Below are positions 34,631 through 43,568 of a stretch of DNA of 63,261 nucleotides, piece after piece. The stretch is from Mobilisporobacter senegalensis (lineage in GTDB: Bacteria; Bacillota; Clostridia; Lachnospirales; Lachnospiraceae): contig NZ_RJVG01000014.1 in assembly GCF_003752155.1 (NCBI RefSeq), forward strand, positions 22,262 to 85,522, given 5' to 3'. The position numbers and the translations under genes are program-made. Positions within the stretch are counted from its first letter, which is position 1. Every line of letters starts with the position of its first letter. The notes beneath the pieces were generated by a model. It had not been told where the DNA came from. It searched no databases and saw nothing but the letters and a program-made list of their open reading frames with translations.

Positions 34631-35518
34631 TCATAATTCTCCTCTAAGTCTTGGATCCAGGGCATCACGAATGCCATCACCAAACATATTTAGACAAATT
34701 ACTAATAACGCAACACATATACCAGGTGCTAAAGAGATAACAGGATTATCTAATAAGAAGTTTCTGCCTTCACTAACCATAGTTCCCCATGATGCTGTAG
34801 GTGCGCTAATACCTAATCCCAAAAAACTTAATCCGGATTCTGCCAATATAGTGCCGCCTACTTGTTGAGTCATAAGAACGATAATTGGAGATATGGCATT
34901 GGGAAGAATATGCTTAAACATAATTCCAAGATTACTAACACCTTGAAGTTTACTTGCCATAATATAATCAGCTTCTTTTACAGAATATACTTGTCCTCTC
35001 ATCATACGTATATAGGCAGCCACATTAGAAATTCCAAGAATAATTGCTATATTACGAATCCCACCGCCAAAAACTGCTGTTAAGGCCATTGCCAGAATGA
35101 TTTGTGGAATAGCACGAATCGCTTCCGTAAATCTGGTTATGATGTCATCAATAATACCTCCAAAATATCCGGCAACCATACCAAGAACTGAGCCAATTGC
35201 GCATGCTATCACAACGGCCAATAAACCAATGATTAATGAAACTCTTGTCCCATAAATGATTCTTGAGAAAACATCTCTACCATGCATATCTGTGCCAAGC
35301 AGGTGTTCCATGGACGGCTTTGTCAGGTACGCTGCAAAGTCGACTTTATTGGGATCGTAAGGTGATAATATTGGCGCTAATATTGCAAGTAATGTAAAAA
35401 ATACTACTCCAATTACTCCAATAACAACAATTTTACGCTTAAATAATAAACGGATGAACTTACTAATTTTCTCAATTCGTTTGTTACTTTTCATTTTATT
35501 TTCTTTTCCTTCCATCAT
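34631..35518 (-). CDS. Oligopeptide-type ABC permease, OppC/DppC type
   Basis: A 295-aa permease. A basic cytoplasmic N-terminus (KRIEKISKFIRLLFKRK) precedes helix 1; then come LLGTDMHGRDVFSRIIYGTR, which is typical of DppC/OppC, and the ATPase-docking region EADYIMASKLQGVSNLGIMF. It is encoded 8 bp after the OppB-type gene and 17 bp before the fused ATPase gene. Confidence 0.93.
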   Translation of the reverse strand: MMEGKENKMKSNKRIEKISKFIRLLFKRKIVVIGVIGVVFFTLLAILAPILSPYDPNKVDFAAYLTKPSMEHLLGTDMHGRDVFSRIIYGTRVSLIIGLLAVVIACAIGSVLGMVAGYFGGIIDDIITRFTEAIRAIPQIILAMALTAVFGGGIRNIAIILGISNVAAYIRMMRGQVYSVKEADYIMASKLQGVSNLGIMFKHILPNAISPIIVLMTQQVGGTILAESGLSFLGLGISAPTASWGTMVSEGRNFLLDNPVISLAPGICVALLVICLNMFGDGIRDALDPRLRGEL

Positions 35519-35526
35519 ACCACCGC

Positions 35527-36471
35527 CTATTCAAACTTGATTCTAGGATCTACAACTGCATATAAGATATCAGTAAGTAAATTAATTAAACAGGCAATTA
35601 AAGCGGTTACCAGTACACAGGCCTGAACAACTGGAATATCTCTTGATGTGATTGCTTTTACAAATAGAGAACCCATACCGGGAATAGCAAAAACGGTTTC
35701 CATAAACATAGATCCTCCAATTAAAAGGCCAAGCCTCATACCAAAAAGAGTAATAACTGGAATTAACGCATTCTTTAAAGCATGTATAAATATAACTTTA
35801 TTTTCTTTCAGCCCTTTTGATCTTGCAGTACGAATATAATCCTGTCTGATTACTTCCAGCATACTGGAACGTGTCTGCCTCGCTATAGACGAGATACCCC
35901 CTATTGCCAAACAAAACAAAGGCATAATTGTCATCTGTACACTTTTCCCGAAATCTTCCCATGGCCATACAAAACCGAAGGAAGGAAGCCAGGCTAGTTT
36001 CATTGCAAACACATACATTAATAAAATGCCAATCCAAAATTGTGGCAGACAGGCAGTTGTATTTGCTATTAAAGTTACAATCGTATCAATCGGTTTTCCT
36101 CTATAAACAGCACTTACCACACCTAACAATACACCGACTGGGATACTGATGAAAAATGATAAGAATGTAAAATATAAAGTCACTGGCATTCTTTCTGCCA
36201 GCAATTCAATCGTTGGCATATGAAATTGAGTAGACTGTCCAAAATTGCCTGTCAGAGCATTGCCAAGCCATATAAAGTATCTGTATATTACTGGTTTGTC
36301 CAGATTCAACTCATGATATACTTTCGCATACATTTCCGGTGAAACTTCTTCTCCAAGCATGGCATATACTGGATCACCTGGAATGAATGAAATAAGCATA
36401 AATATAAAAATTGATATTAGGAATAGAATAAGTACCATCTGGCCAATTCTTTTCGCTATGTATCTTCCCAT
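35527..36471 (-). CDS. Oligopeptide-type ABC permease, OppB/DppB type
   Basis: A 314-aa permease starting MGRYIAKRIGQMVLILF with the family motif FIPGDPVYAMLG, then LDKPVIYRYFIWLGNALTGN, the docking loop DYIRTARSKGLKENKVIF and the C-terminal DPRIKFE. It pairs with the following OppC-type protein to form the channel. It lies 21 bp after the DapA-like gene, behind AAGGGAG. Confidence 0.93.
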   Translation of the reverse strand: MGRYIAKRIGQMVLILFLISIFIFMLISFIPGDPVYAMLGEEVSPEMYAKVYHELNLDKPVIYRYFIWLGNALTGNFGQSTQFHMPTIELLAERMPVTLYFTFLSFFISIPVGVLLGVVSAVYRGKPIDTIVTLIANTTACLPQFWIGILLMYVFAMKLAWLPSFGFVWPWEDFGKSVQMTIMPLFCLAIGGISSIARQTRSSMLEVIRQDYIRTARSKGLKENKVIFIHALKNALIPVITLFGMRLGLLIGGSMFMETVFAIPGMGSLFVKAITSRDIPVVQACVLVTALIACLINLLTDILYAVVDPRIKFE

Positions 36472-36492
36472 GGTTAATATCTCCCTTCTTCT

Positions 36493-37383
36493 CTATATCA
36501 ATTTCAATTTTTTTAATTCTTCCCGAAGTTTTTGTTTTTCTTCTGGATTTAATTCTGCGATTGGTTCCAGACATTTACCAACATCAATACCTTGCATTAC
36601 CAAACCTTCTTTAATCACTGCCGGAAAAGTTCCCATATTGCAAAGGATTCTAAGAGGTGCTAATTCAAATTGTGCATCCAGCGCTCCTTTTAGATCTCCT
36701 GCCATAAATCGATCATAGATACTTACTACTAGTTTTGGCGCTACATTGGCACACGAAGCGATGGCTCCCACAGCACCATAGCTTAGACCTGCATAGATTA
36801 ATGTATCTCTTCCAACTAAAACTCCAAAATTTTCGTTGTTTCTTGTAAGACGGATATATTCTTCTGTATTTGTCATATCTCCTGTACTATCTTTAATGCC
36901 AACAATATTATCTATTTCTGATAACCTTGCAACAGTCTCCGGTTCAACTGTAACATTCGTTTTTGGTTTATTATTATAGATAATAACAGGTAAATCTGTG
37001 CTTTCTGCTATTGATTTATAATAATGATATAATTCATCCTGACTTTGTGATATAAACATTGGCGTTAATACAGAAACTGCATCCACTTTTGCTTCTTTGG
37101 CAAGTTTTAAATATTCGATGACACCTCTTGTTGTAATATGGTTAGCTCCTGCATAAACAGGTACTCTACCTGCTGTCTCTTCTACTACAACAGACAGAAT
37201 TTTTTTCATTTCATCCTCATTAAAGGAATAAAATTCTCCTGTTGTTCCTAAAGGAAAGAGACCATGAACCCCATTTTCTATATATAGATTAACTAATTCT
37301 CTTAAGACAGCTTCGTTTACTTTTCCTTCTGATGTGAAAGGAGTAATAATCGGAGGAATTACTCCATATGGTTTAAAAGTCAT
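36493..37383 (-). CDS. DapA/DHDPS family aldolase or dehydratase
   Basis: A 296-aa class I lyase of the dihydrodipicolinate synthase family. Catalytic features: GTTGEF, Tyr in VIIYNNKPKTN and the Schiff-base lysine in GIKDSTGD. The family includes DapA, NanA and several aldolases and dehydratases for 2-keto-3-deoxy sugar acids (KdgA-, YagE- and KdgD-like). DapA itself is unlikely in this context. Cleavage of a 2-keto-3-deoxy acid to pyruvate and an aldehyde, feeding GarR, is the best inference. It is encoded 15 bp after the garR-like gene in the main operon. Confidence 0.85.
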   Translation of the reverse strand: MTFKPYGVIPPIITPFTSEGKVNEAVLRELVNLYIENGVHGLFPLGTTGEFYSFNEDEMKKILSVVVEETAGRVPVYAGANHITTRGVIEYLKLAKEAKVDAVSVLTPMFISQSQDELYHYYKSIAESTDLPVIIYNNKPKTNVTVEPETVARLSEIDNIVGIKDSTGDMTNTEEYIRLTRNNENFGVLVGRDTLIYAGLSYGAVGAIASCANVAPKLVVSIYDRFMAGDLKGALDAQFELAPLRILCNMGTFPAVIKEGLVMQGIDVGKCLEPIAELNPEEKQKLREELKKLKLI

Positions 37384-37398
37384 TTCATTAACTCCCTT

Positions 37399-38283
37399 TT
37401 ATTTTTTCTCAACGGTAATATTGGCAATTTTTTCGTAGTATTTTAATATGCTGCTATGATCCTCTTTTTCACATCCATCTGCTTTTAAAGCCTGCATAAA
37501 TTCCATTACTTCTGCAGTTAAAGGAAGTGGTGCATTTACCATATGAGAAGCATTTAATGCATTATTTAAATCTTTAATATGTAATTCTATTCTGAAACCA
37601 GGTTTAAAGTTACGTTCTAACATCATGGGAACTTTAGCATCCATTACGGTAGAACCTGCTAGTCCGCCACGAATTGCTTGATATACTAATTCTGGATCTG
37701 CTCCTGCTTTTGCCGCTAAAGTTAAAGCTTCTGAAACAGCAGCAATATTTAAAGCAACGATGATTTGATTTGCTAATTTTGTAATATTGCCAGAACCTAG
37801 CTCACCAACATATACAACTGAACCAGCCATAGCTTTTAATAATTCAAAATATTTATCAAAAAACTCTTTCTTACCGCCAACCATAACAGAAATTGTACCA
37901 TCTATTGCTTTTGGTTCACCGCCACTTACTGGTGCATCCATAAGTTCAATACCTTTTTTCTCTAATTCTTCACCAATAGAACGTGATTCCATAGGATCAA
38001 TAGAACTCATATCAATGATTAAAGTTCCAGGTTTTGCAGTATCTGAGATTCCACCTTCACCTAAAGCAACTGTTCTAACATGGGGTGAATTTGGTAACAT
38101 TGTAATAATTACATCACAATTTGCTCCAATTTCCGCGCTGCTATTAGCAGATTTTGCTCCACAAGAAACAACATCCGCAACTGCCTCTTTGTTAAAGTCA
38201 AAAACGAGTAATTCATAACCTGCTTTCAACAAATTTTTACTCATTGGTTTACCCATGATTCCTAATCCAATAAAACCTACCAT
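37399..38283 (-). CDS. garR: Tartronate semialdehyde reductase-like beta-hydroxyacid dehydrogenase
   Basis: A 294-aa NAD(P)-dependent dehydrogenase. The N-terminus has the dinucleotide motif GFIGLGIMGKPM. The substrate-binding block reads DAPVSGGEPKAIDGTISVMV, and the catalytic lysine sits in GNITKLANQII. Length and motifs match GarR, which reduces tartronate semialdehyde to D-glycerate; 3-hydroxyisobutyrate dehydrogenase is the alternative, but the glycerate kinase in the cluster favours GarR. The start at 38283 is chosen because AAAGGAAAAT precedes it and the 34-residue extension upstream is not conserved-looking and crosses the promoter. First gene of the cluster. Confidence 0.88.
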   Translation of the reverse strand: MVGFIGLGIMGKPMSKNLLKAGYELLVFDFNKEAVADVVSCGAKSANSSAEIGANCDVIITMLPNSPHVRTVALGEGGISDTAKPGTLIIDMSSIDPMESRSIGEELEKKGIELMDAPVSGGEPKAIDGTISVMVGGKKEFFDKYFELLKAMAGSVVYVGELGSGNITKLANQIIVALNIAAVSEALTLAAKAGADPELVYQAIRGGLAGSTVMDAKVPMMLERNFKPGFRIELHIKDLNNALNASHMVNAPLPLTAEVMEFMQALKADGCEKEDHSSILKYYEKIANITVEKK

Positions 38284-38343
38284 ATTTATTTTCCTTTCTT
38301 TCTTAAAATTAGCTATTTTCTTTATCACTATCAATGCTCGCTC

Positions 38344-38372
38344 AGTATAGCATAGGAAAATTACCATATCAA
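38344..38372 (-). promoter_or_regulatory. Main promoter of the catabolic cluster
   Basis: Minus strand: -35 TTGATA (38367-38372), 17-bp spacer, -10 TATACT (38344-38349). The predicted transcript starts about 55 nt before garR. A perfect 12-bp palindrome TATCAATTGATA (38367-38378) covers the -35 box and could be an operator. Confidence 0.7.
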
Positions 38373-38421
38373 TTGATAAAAACACTATTATTTTTTATCA
38401 TTCTTGTACATTAAGTTATAA

Positions 38422-38480
38422 ATTTCACATATTGAAATATGCTTTTCACTTTTTCATTATTTAATTTCAAAATCGAAATT
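38422..38480. promoter_or_regulatory. Pair of inverted repeats upstream of the cluster promoter
   Basis: ATTTCA-CATAT-TGAAAT (38422-38438) and AATTTC-AAAATC-GAAATT (38463-38480) are similar dyads about 50-110 bp upstream of the -35 box, the usual place for an activator. They are candidate sites for the PrpR-like regulator of the cluster. The rest of 38386-38700 is AT-rich with no gene seen. Confidence 0.45.
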
Positions 38481-38661
38481 ATTGTTTCTTGATTTTTTAA
38501 AAAAAGTAGAATGTATTGTAATAAAACATTTATTTTTCCAATAATTTTTTCCTAAAAATATAAGTTCCTCTTTCTTTTTAAAAAATTTCTATGAAAAATG
38601 TATGTTGCGAATCAAACATATTTTTATCATTAATCTTAATATTGGAAATATCTCATCCACA

Positions 38662-38690
38662 GAATAAGGCTATTAAAATAGGCTATACTT
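38662..38690 (+). promoter_or_regulatory. Weak candidate SigG-like promoter for the spore protein
   Basis: GAATA (38662-38666) and CTATACTT (38683-38690) loosely resemble forespore promoter boxes. The -10 match is imperfect; this is suggested mainly by the gene that follows. Confidence 0.25.
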
Positions 38691-38749
38691 TAGAAAGGAT
38701 CAATTTAATATTATAGTGAGCTAATATTTATTAGAAAGGATGAATAAAC

Positions 38750-38947
38750 TTGGCTAAGAAAGATAAACCAATTGATTTAAATAATATAAAACCGGAAGAA
38801 AAGATAAAATATGAAATTGCAGAAGAACTTGGATTAATTAATAAAGTAGTAGCCGGAGGATGGAAATCCTTATCTGCAAAGGAAACCGGACGTATCGGCG
38901 GCTTAGTTGCAAAAAAGAAAAAAGAGCAAAAAAAAGTCCCTTCTTGA
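38750..38947 (+). CDS. Small acid-soluble spore protein, alpha/beta type-like
   Basis: A 65-aa basic protein. It carries EKIKYEIAEELGLINKV followed by LSAKETGRIGGLVAKKKK. The YEIAEELG block and the GRIGG block are the two conserved parts of clostridial alpha/beta-type SASPs, which coat and protect spore DNA; this shorter variant is common in Lachnospiraceae and relatives. The start codon is TTG at 38750 behind AGAAAGGA. It supports a spore-forming host. A terminator overlaps its last codons. Confidence 0.8.
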   Translation: MAKKDKPIDLNNIKPEEKIKYEIAEELGLINKVVAGGWKSLSAKETGRIGGLVAKKKKEQKKVPS

Positions 38948-38962
38948 TGAAGGGATATTTTT
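38937..38962 (+). terminator. Terminator of the spore protein gene
   Basis: TCCCTTC (38937-38943) and GAAGGGA (38949-38955), 5-nt loop, then TATTTTTT. The left arm overlaps the 3' end of the coding region. Confidence 0.85.
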
Positions 38963-39001
38963 TACAGCAGCTCCTTTTATTTACTCTGATTAAGTGGTTG
39001 A

Positions 39002-39529
39002 TTACCCCACAAAATAGGAATTATACAGATTTTTCGTGTTATTAAATGAAACTAAGTAAGAGATTGTAATTATTAATGTGAATATAATGCTTATGATTGC
39101 CAGAATTGGGACAATTAGCAATACATATGAGACAATATTGGCAATAACAAGATATCGCCAGGTATTAAATAAAGAATCTGAATTAAGCTCCCATCCCTTT
39201 AAGCTCTCTATATCTTTTATCCCAAATATAATTTCATGGGAAATATAAAGAGATACAATTACAGATATAATTCCTGGAATGATAGCCAGGCCTGTTGAAG
39301 ATGAGAAGCCGATCACATCTATTATATATACAATAATGGTATAAATGATCATTCCTTTGGCATATGGCATCACTTTTTCAAAGCAGGAACTTTCACCGGC
39401 TAATTCCTTCAATCCATTTAACATTAATATGTAACCTATAAAATCAGGTATTAATTCAATCGTACTGGAACCTAAGTTTAAATTAAAATCAAGAAATATA
39501 AACAATAAACCTATAAATATATTACTCAT
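39002..39529 (-). CDS. Conserved membrane protein of unknown function
   Basis: A 175-aa protein with four to five predicted helices. The N-terminal helix contains GLLFIFLDFNLNLG and is followed by ELIPDFIGYILMLNGLKEL; the C-terminal half has two more long hydrophobic stretches (YLVIANIVSYVLLIVPILAI and beyond). The IPDFIGY segment recurs in small Firmicutes membrane proteins, but I cannot name the family. The start at 39529 follows GGAGG. It is 31 bp after the acetyltransferase gene and probably co-transcribed with it. Confidence 0.6.
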   Translation of the reverse strand: MSNIFIGLLFIFLDFNLNLGSSTIELIPDFIGYILMLNGLKELAGESSCFEKVMPYAKGMIIYTIIVYIIDVIGFSSSTGLAIIPGIISVIVSLYISHEIIFGIKDIESLKGWELNSDSLFNTWRYLVIANIVSYVLLIVPILAIISIIFTLIITISYLVSFNNTKNLYNSYFVG

Positions 39530-39560
39530 ACCATCCTCCATATCTTTCATAATCAAGTGT

Positions 39561-40136
39561 TCAACAGTTACAATCTGATCCCTTATTTAAAAAATCATCT
39601 CTTAATATTGTATAGCAGGCAAGATCACATATTCCTGTATTATTTGTAGCCGACTGAGGCAGTATACCTTCAAACTTCAGACCACATTTTATCATTACCT
39701 TGCCTGAAGCCGGATTATTGATATCATGTCTTGCTTGAATTTGAATCACCCCGACTTCCGTAAAGAAAAAATGTATCACGGCATTTAATGCCTCTGTCAT
39801 AAGTCCACGATTCCAAAATTCTTTCCCAATGCAATAACCAATTTCAACGGCCTCTATTTTCTCATTCATATGTACTACACCAATACTTCCGATTGCCTCT
39901 TTTATATCTTTTAATTCTATGCACCATTGATAATTTTTCAAAAGTTTTGTTTCTTTTATCCAAAGCCCAATAATTGATTTTGACATTGTAACATCTGCAT
40001 GGGCAGGCCATGTTAAGTATCTTGTAACCTCCTCATCACCTGCCCAATTTTTATACATATTTTCAGCATCCTCTGATGTGAATTTTCTTAAAATTAATCT
40101 TTTTGTTTCAATGGTTCTAGTTCCTGCATGATTCAT
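39561..40136 (-). CDS. GNAT acetyltransferase (RimJ/RimL-like)
   Basis: A 191-aa N-acetyltransferase. It begins with TIETKRLILRKFTSEDAENMY, typical of RimJ/RimL-like GNATs, then GSIGVVHMNEKIEAVEIGYC and the acetyl-CoA motif IGKEFWNRGLMTEALNAVI, with RHDINNPASGKVMIKCGLKF toward the end. The acceptor (ribosomal protein, antibiotic or other amine) is unknown. The start at 40136 follows GGAGGTGGG; the longer frame uses a TTG without a site. Confidence 0.88.
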   Translation of the reverse strand: MNHAGTRTIETKRLILRKFTSEDAENMYKNWAGDEEVTRYLTWPAHADVTMSKSIIGLWIKETKLLKNYQWCIELKDIKEAIGSIGVVHMNEKIEAVEIGYCIGKEFWNRGLMTEALNAVIHFFFTEVGVIQIQARHDINNPASGKVMIKCGLKFEGILPQSATNNTGICDLACYTILRDDFLNKGSDCNC

Positions 40137-40375
40137 AACCCACCTCCATATTTTATATATTACCTTTATATTTTTCTTTATTTCATAGCCCAATATTAAA
40201 TTAAGTATTATCTATCTTCAGATTAATTTTTAAAATACTAATAGTATATCATAAAATTTGGTAATTGTGTTCTTAATATTTTCTATTGACAAATTTAATT
40301 AATGAAATAATTTTTATAAAAAAAATTAACATTATTAGGTATCTTAAAATTACTATATTCCTCCCGATTTATAAA

Positions 40376-40404
40376 TTGACAAAATAATTTTCGTAGTTTA
40401 TTAT
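40376..40404 (+). promoter_or_regulatory. Promoter of the second chemoreceptor
   Basis: TTGACA (40376-40381), 17-bp spacer, TATTAT (40399-40404). The predicted start is near 40411, exactly where a long hairpin begins. The rest of 40137-40375 is AT-rich with nothing else seen. Confidence 0.8.
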
Positions 40405-40410
40405 GAGTCA

Positions 40411-40452
40411 AAGAGCAGGGTGGTTCAAAAGGACCAGCCTGCTCTTTCTTTT
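40411..40452 (+). terminator. Terminator-like hairpin at the transcript 5' end
   Basis: AAGAGCAGG (40411-40419) pairs with CCTGCTCTT (40437-40446 region), with inner TGGTTC/GGACCA around an AAAA loop, then TTTCTTTTT. It directly follows the promoter and precedes the chemoreceptor start at 40487, so it is an attenuator or a 5' protecting hairpin. Confidence 0.75.
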
Positions 40453-40486
40453 TACACAAGAAAATACTAATTTGGAGATGATACGT

Positions 40487-42655
40487 ATGAAAGAAAAAGT
40501 CAGGTACTTAATGAATCGTAATATGAAATCCAGAGCGGAATCTATCTTTGAAGGAATCTCAAATGGTAGAAAGAAAGCACTTGATAATTGGTTCGAAGAC
40601 CAATGGATCAAAATTGATTTTATTAAAAAATCTTTGATTTCTTCGGAAGAATCAAAGGAAGTACTAAATGATATTTTAATAGAGGCAAAGAAAAATTATT
40701 CAACATTTATTGAAATATTTGTAATGGACGAAAAAGGCGATATTATTGCTTCTTCCTTTCCTAAACATATTGGTGATAATATGAATGTATTTCCAAATTT
40801 TCAAAAAGGGATTGAAGGTAAAAATTATATGTATGGGCCTTATTGTGATAAGAAAACCCTTGACCTGGATTTATCATACAAACTTTTTTACGACGAAGTG
40901 ACCCTTCTATTCTCTTCACCTTATACCATAAATGACAATACAAAAATTCTATGCGTTCGTGTGTTGAATGATGATATGAGCAATGTAATCCAAGAGGAAG
41001 ATACTCACGTATATAAAGATTCTGGGGACAATTACTTATTTATGATTGAAAATAACAGAGGAATGAAAGCGGGCACTGCAATTTCCAGAAGTAGGTTTGA
41101 GGATAGAACCTTTACATTAGGTGATAACCTAAAAGACGGTATCAAGACAAAAAAGTGGGGTGAAGTTAAGATAGAAGCCCATACAGAATTTGAAATTGTG
41201 TTTAATGATCCGGCAACTGGAGAACTGCATGATGGTGTTCGTTATACCATTCAAAATAAAGAAAACCTCGATTGTTATCCTGGATATCCGGATTACCGGC
41301 ATATCTTAGTAGGAGGGAAAGGTACGATTATTATCCCACCTCACTCAGACGAAATCTGGGGTATGATGTGTGAAGGTGATATTGGAGATATCTATAACTT
41401 TAAAGGATTAAATAAAAGAATTCCATTATATGTATCAGCAATAACCGGCATATTCATGATATTTAATGAAGTACTTCGCAGGTATACAGACAATATGAAT
41501 CTGGTAAGTGAAATATTCACGTGGTCTATTATATTACTATGTACCTATTTTATTACGAAAAAGGTGATTGTTGACCCATTAACAAATACTACTGAAATCC
41601 TTCGCAATATCGCTGAAGGGGAAGGTGACCTGACCAAACGGGTACAACTTAATTCATACAATGAAATTGGGGAATTAGCCAGATGGTTTAACAAATTTGT
41701 AAGCAATCAGATGAATATGATCAAAAGAATTAATACTTCTATTAAAACAACAGAAAGTACTACCAGGCAAGTTTCTAAGGCAAGTAAAAAGATAAAAAAT
41801 AGCATCCTTACAATTGGAGAATCACTAACTGCATTATCTAACAACTCCTTAGAACAGAATAGCTTATTTAAAGATACCCAGCGAGAGGTGAAGAGAATCT
41901 CTGATTCTTTTGAGAAAAATGAAGAACTGGAGACTCTGATCAATGATATAAAAAATCAGACAGAGACTACCAACGAAGCTGCCATAACTGGTGTAGACAT
42001 TAAAGAAGACGTAATGACATCCATTGTAGAATTAGAGAACTCCATGAATAATGCAATACAAAGTATAGCTTCCTTAGAAAATAAATCAAATGAAATTACC
42101 AAGATTGTAAGTACTATTAGCGAGATCAGCAATCAAACAAATTTATTAGCGTTAAACGCTTCTATCGAAGCCGCCAGAGCTGGAGATGCAGGAAAAGGAT
42201 TCTCCGTTGTTGCAGATGAAATAAAAAAATTATCAAATGGAACCGAAGAATCTACACTCATGATTAAAGATTTAATCCAATCTATTCAAAATGAAATCAA
42301 TGAAACAAATCATAATATTACTGTCATAGATGAAAAAGTGAAGGCTAATATAAGAAGTTCAAAAGAAAGTGCAAAATCTATGGAACTTGTTGTGAATTTA
42401 TCCAGAACCATGAGTTATATTCTAAATATAATGAGCGAACAAAATGGTTTGATCAAAGAAGTAAAAAGTAACATCTCTTCCATGGCAAGGCGAAGTGAAG
42501 AAAGTACAGTTATCGGAGAAAATAATAGCAAACATGCTCTGGAACTGGCAAGTGACATTGCAAAACAAATTGACGGATTAAATCAAGTATTAGAAAGCCT
42601 TGAATATTCCGCAAGCGATCTGGATAAAATGGTAGAATCCTTTAAAGTGCAATAA
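40487..42655 (+). CDS. Methyl-accepting chemotaxis protein with N-terminal cytoplasmic-looking sensor
   Basis: A 722-aa chemoreceptor. No membrane helix precedes the sensor: the first 325 residues or so are a soluble PDC/Cache-like region ([32 protein letters not shown]). Only then come two helices close together ([21 protein letters not shown] and [20 protein letters not shown]), a HAMP domain and the signalling hairpin ([21 protein letters not shown]). The sensor would therefore lie in the cytoplasm, unlike the receptor at 20602. The start at 40487 follows TTGGAG; the frame opening at 40403 runs through the leader hairpin and is rejected. It ends one base before the convergent gene. Confidence 0.88.
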   Translation: MKEKVRYLMNRNMKSRAESIFEGISNGRKKALDNWFEDQWIKIDFIKKSLISSEESKEVLNDILIEAKKNYSTFIEIFVMDEKGDIIASSFPKHIGDNMNVFPNFQKGIEGKNYMYGPYCDKKTLDLDLSYKLFYDEVTLLFSSPYTINDNTKILCVRVLNDDMSNVIQEEDTHVYKDSGDNYLFMIENNRGMKAGTAISRSRFEDRTFTLGDNLKDGIKTKKWGEVKIEAHTEFEIVFNDPATGELHDGVRYTIQNKENLDCYPGYPDYRHILVGGKGTIIIPPHSDEIWGMMCEGDIGDIYNFKGLNKRIPLYVSAITGIFMIFNEVLRRYTDNMNLVSEIFTWSIILLCTYFITKKVIVDPLTNTTEILRNIAEGEGDLTKRVQLNSYNEIGELARWFNKFVSNQMNMIKRINTSIKTTESTTRQVSKASKKIKNSILTIGESLTALSNNSLEQNSLFKDTQREVKRISDSFEKNEELETLINDIKNQTETTNEAAITGVDIKEDVMTSIVELENSMNNAIQSIASLENKSNEITKIVSTISEISNQTNLLALNASIEAARAGDAGKGFSVVADEIKKLSNGTEESTLMIKDLIQSIQNEINETNHNITVIDEKVKANIRSSKESAKSMELVVNLSRTMSYILNIMSEQNGLIKEVKSNISSMARRSEESTVIGENNSKHALELASDIAKQIDGLNQVLESLEYSASDLDKMVESFKVQ

Positions 42656-43069
42656 TTATTTTAAACCATGTGCTTCGCCATTCTGCCATTTATGCTGGTT
42701 AGCTATCATATCCCCTCCTAATAAGAGAATAGCCCCAACACCATAACATAGAATATCCATCCAATCAAAAGTAGAACCAATAATAATCCTTGCAAATCTA
42801 TTATTTTCCAGGCCAAGAATAGTAACAAGGTTGATATACTGCATAAATTCAATTGCCACAGCAAATAGATAAATATATATGGATAAAAATCTTGTTTTCT
42901 CTGGAATTATGATCCTAATGAAGAAATAGAGTAAAGCCACAACCAGCACATCACCCAGATATGGCCTTACAAAATTATCATGTACATATACTGCAATGAG
43001 AATTTCAATGACAAAAAGTGTAGCAAATATGAGGAAATTAATTATTCTTTTTCGATGCTTCTTAATCAA
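42656..43069 (-). CDS. DUF2809 family membrane protein
   Basis: A 137-aa protein with four predicted helices. RPYLGDVLVVALLYFFIR, FAVAIEFMQYINLVTILG and ARIIIGSTFDWMDILCYGVG are the hallmark blocks of DUF2809, a small membrane family related in look to VanZ-type proteins. The function is unknown. The start is TTG at 43069 behind AAAGGAAAT. Likely last gene of a run starting with addB. Confidence 0.8.
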   Translation of the reverse strand: MIKKHRKRIINFLIFATLFVIEILIAVYVHDNFVRPYLGDVLVVALLYFFIRIIIPEKTRFLSIYIYLFAVAIEFMQYINLVTILGLENNRFARIIIGSTFDWMDILCYGVGAILLLGGDMIANQHKWQNGEAHGLK

Positions 43070-43084
43070 TTTTTTTATTTCCTT

Positions 43085-43537
43085 TCACTCATTTCTCTTA
43101 TAAACCAGCCGGATATTATGTTTCTCACGAAATATTATATATTCCTGATTATAATTTCCCCACAATGTGCAGGGTTCTCTTGTAAAATAAAAGGTAGAAA
43201 ATAATACTTCCAAATAATTAAGTTTTATAAGAATCCTGAGAAGTGTATCATCCAAATGAAATATGATCTCATCCTTATGAGACATATCTTTTAAATATTG
43301 TTTCTCCTTCTTATTTAGAACCCTCTCCACTTTTTCTCTCGCTGCCTCATCTATTTTATAATAATAAAAGTCGGCATAAGAATTGTTATGTCCATTGGAT
43401 TTCCATAATTCTTTAATAGTCTCATATGCTTCTTCTTCATTTAATTGAGTAATTCTATAATCATAATTATCAAAACCAAACTGGATATTTTCAAAATAAA
43501 TTGCTCCAGTATCCTTTAACCGGGTTATTGAACACAT
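43085..43537 (-). CDS. Hypothetical protein
   Basis: A 150-aa soluble protein that I do not recognise. It is rich in charged and aromatic residues (NYDYRITQLNEEEAYETIKE, SYADFYYYKIDEAAREKVER) with no signal peptide, helix or Cys motif. It sits between the ArsC-like and DUF2809 genes with short gaps (31 and 15 bp) and has a usable site (AGAGAGG), so it is probably real and co-transcribed. Confidence 0.6.
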   Translation of the reverse strand: MCSITRLKDTGAIYFENIQFGFDNYDYRITQLNEEEAYETIKELWKSNGHNNSYADFYYYKIDEAAREKVERVLNKKEKQYLKDMSHKDEIIFHLDDTLLRILIKLNYLEVLFSTFYFTREPCTLWGNYNQEYIIFREKHNIRLVYKRNE

Positions 43538-43568
43538 GCAGGTAACCTCTCTTATCTATATTGAATAT

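Noticed and set aside
30915-36471. True oligopeptide importer
   Set aside because: The proteins are of the Opp/Dpp family, but no peptidase is present and all neighbours concern sugar acids, so peptide transport is not claimed.
40403-40486. Longer start for the second chemoreceptor
   Set aside because: The frame begins in the -10 box and crosses the leader hairpin; TTGGAG before 40487 marks the real start.
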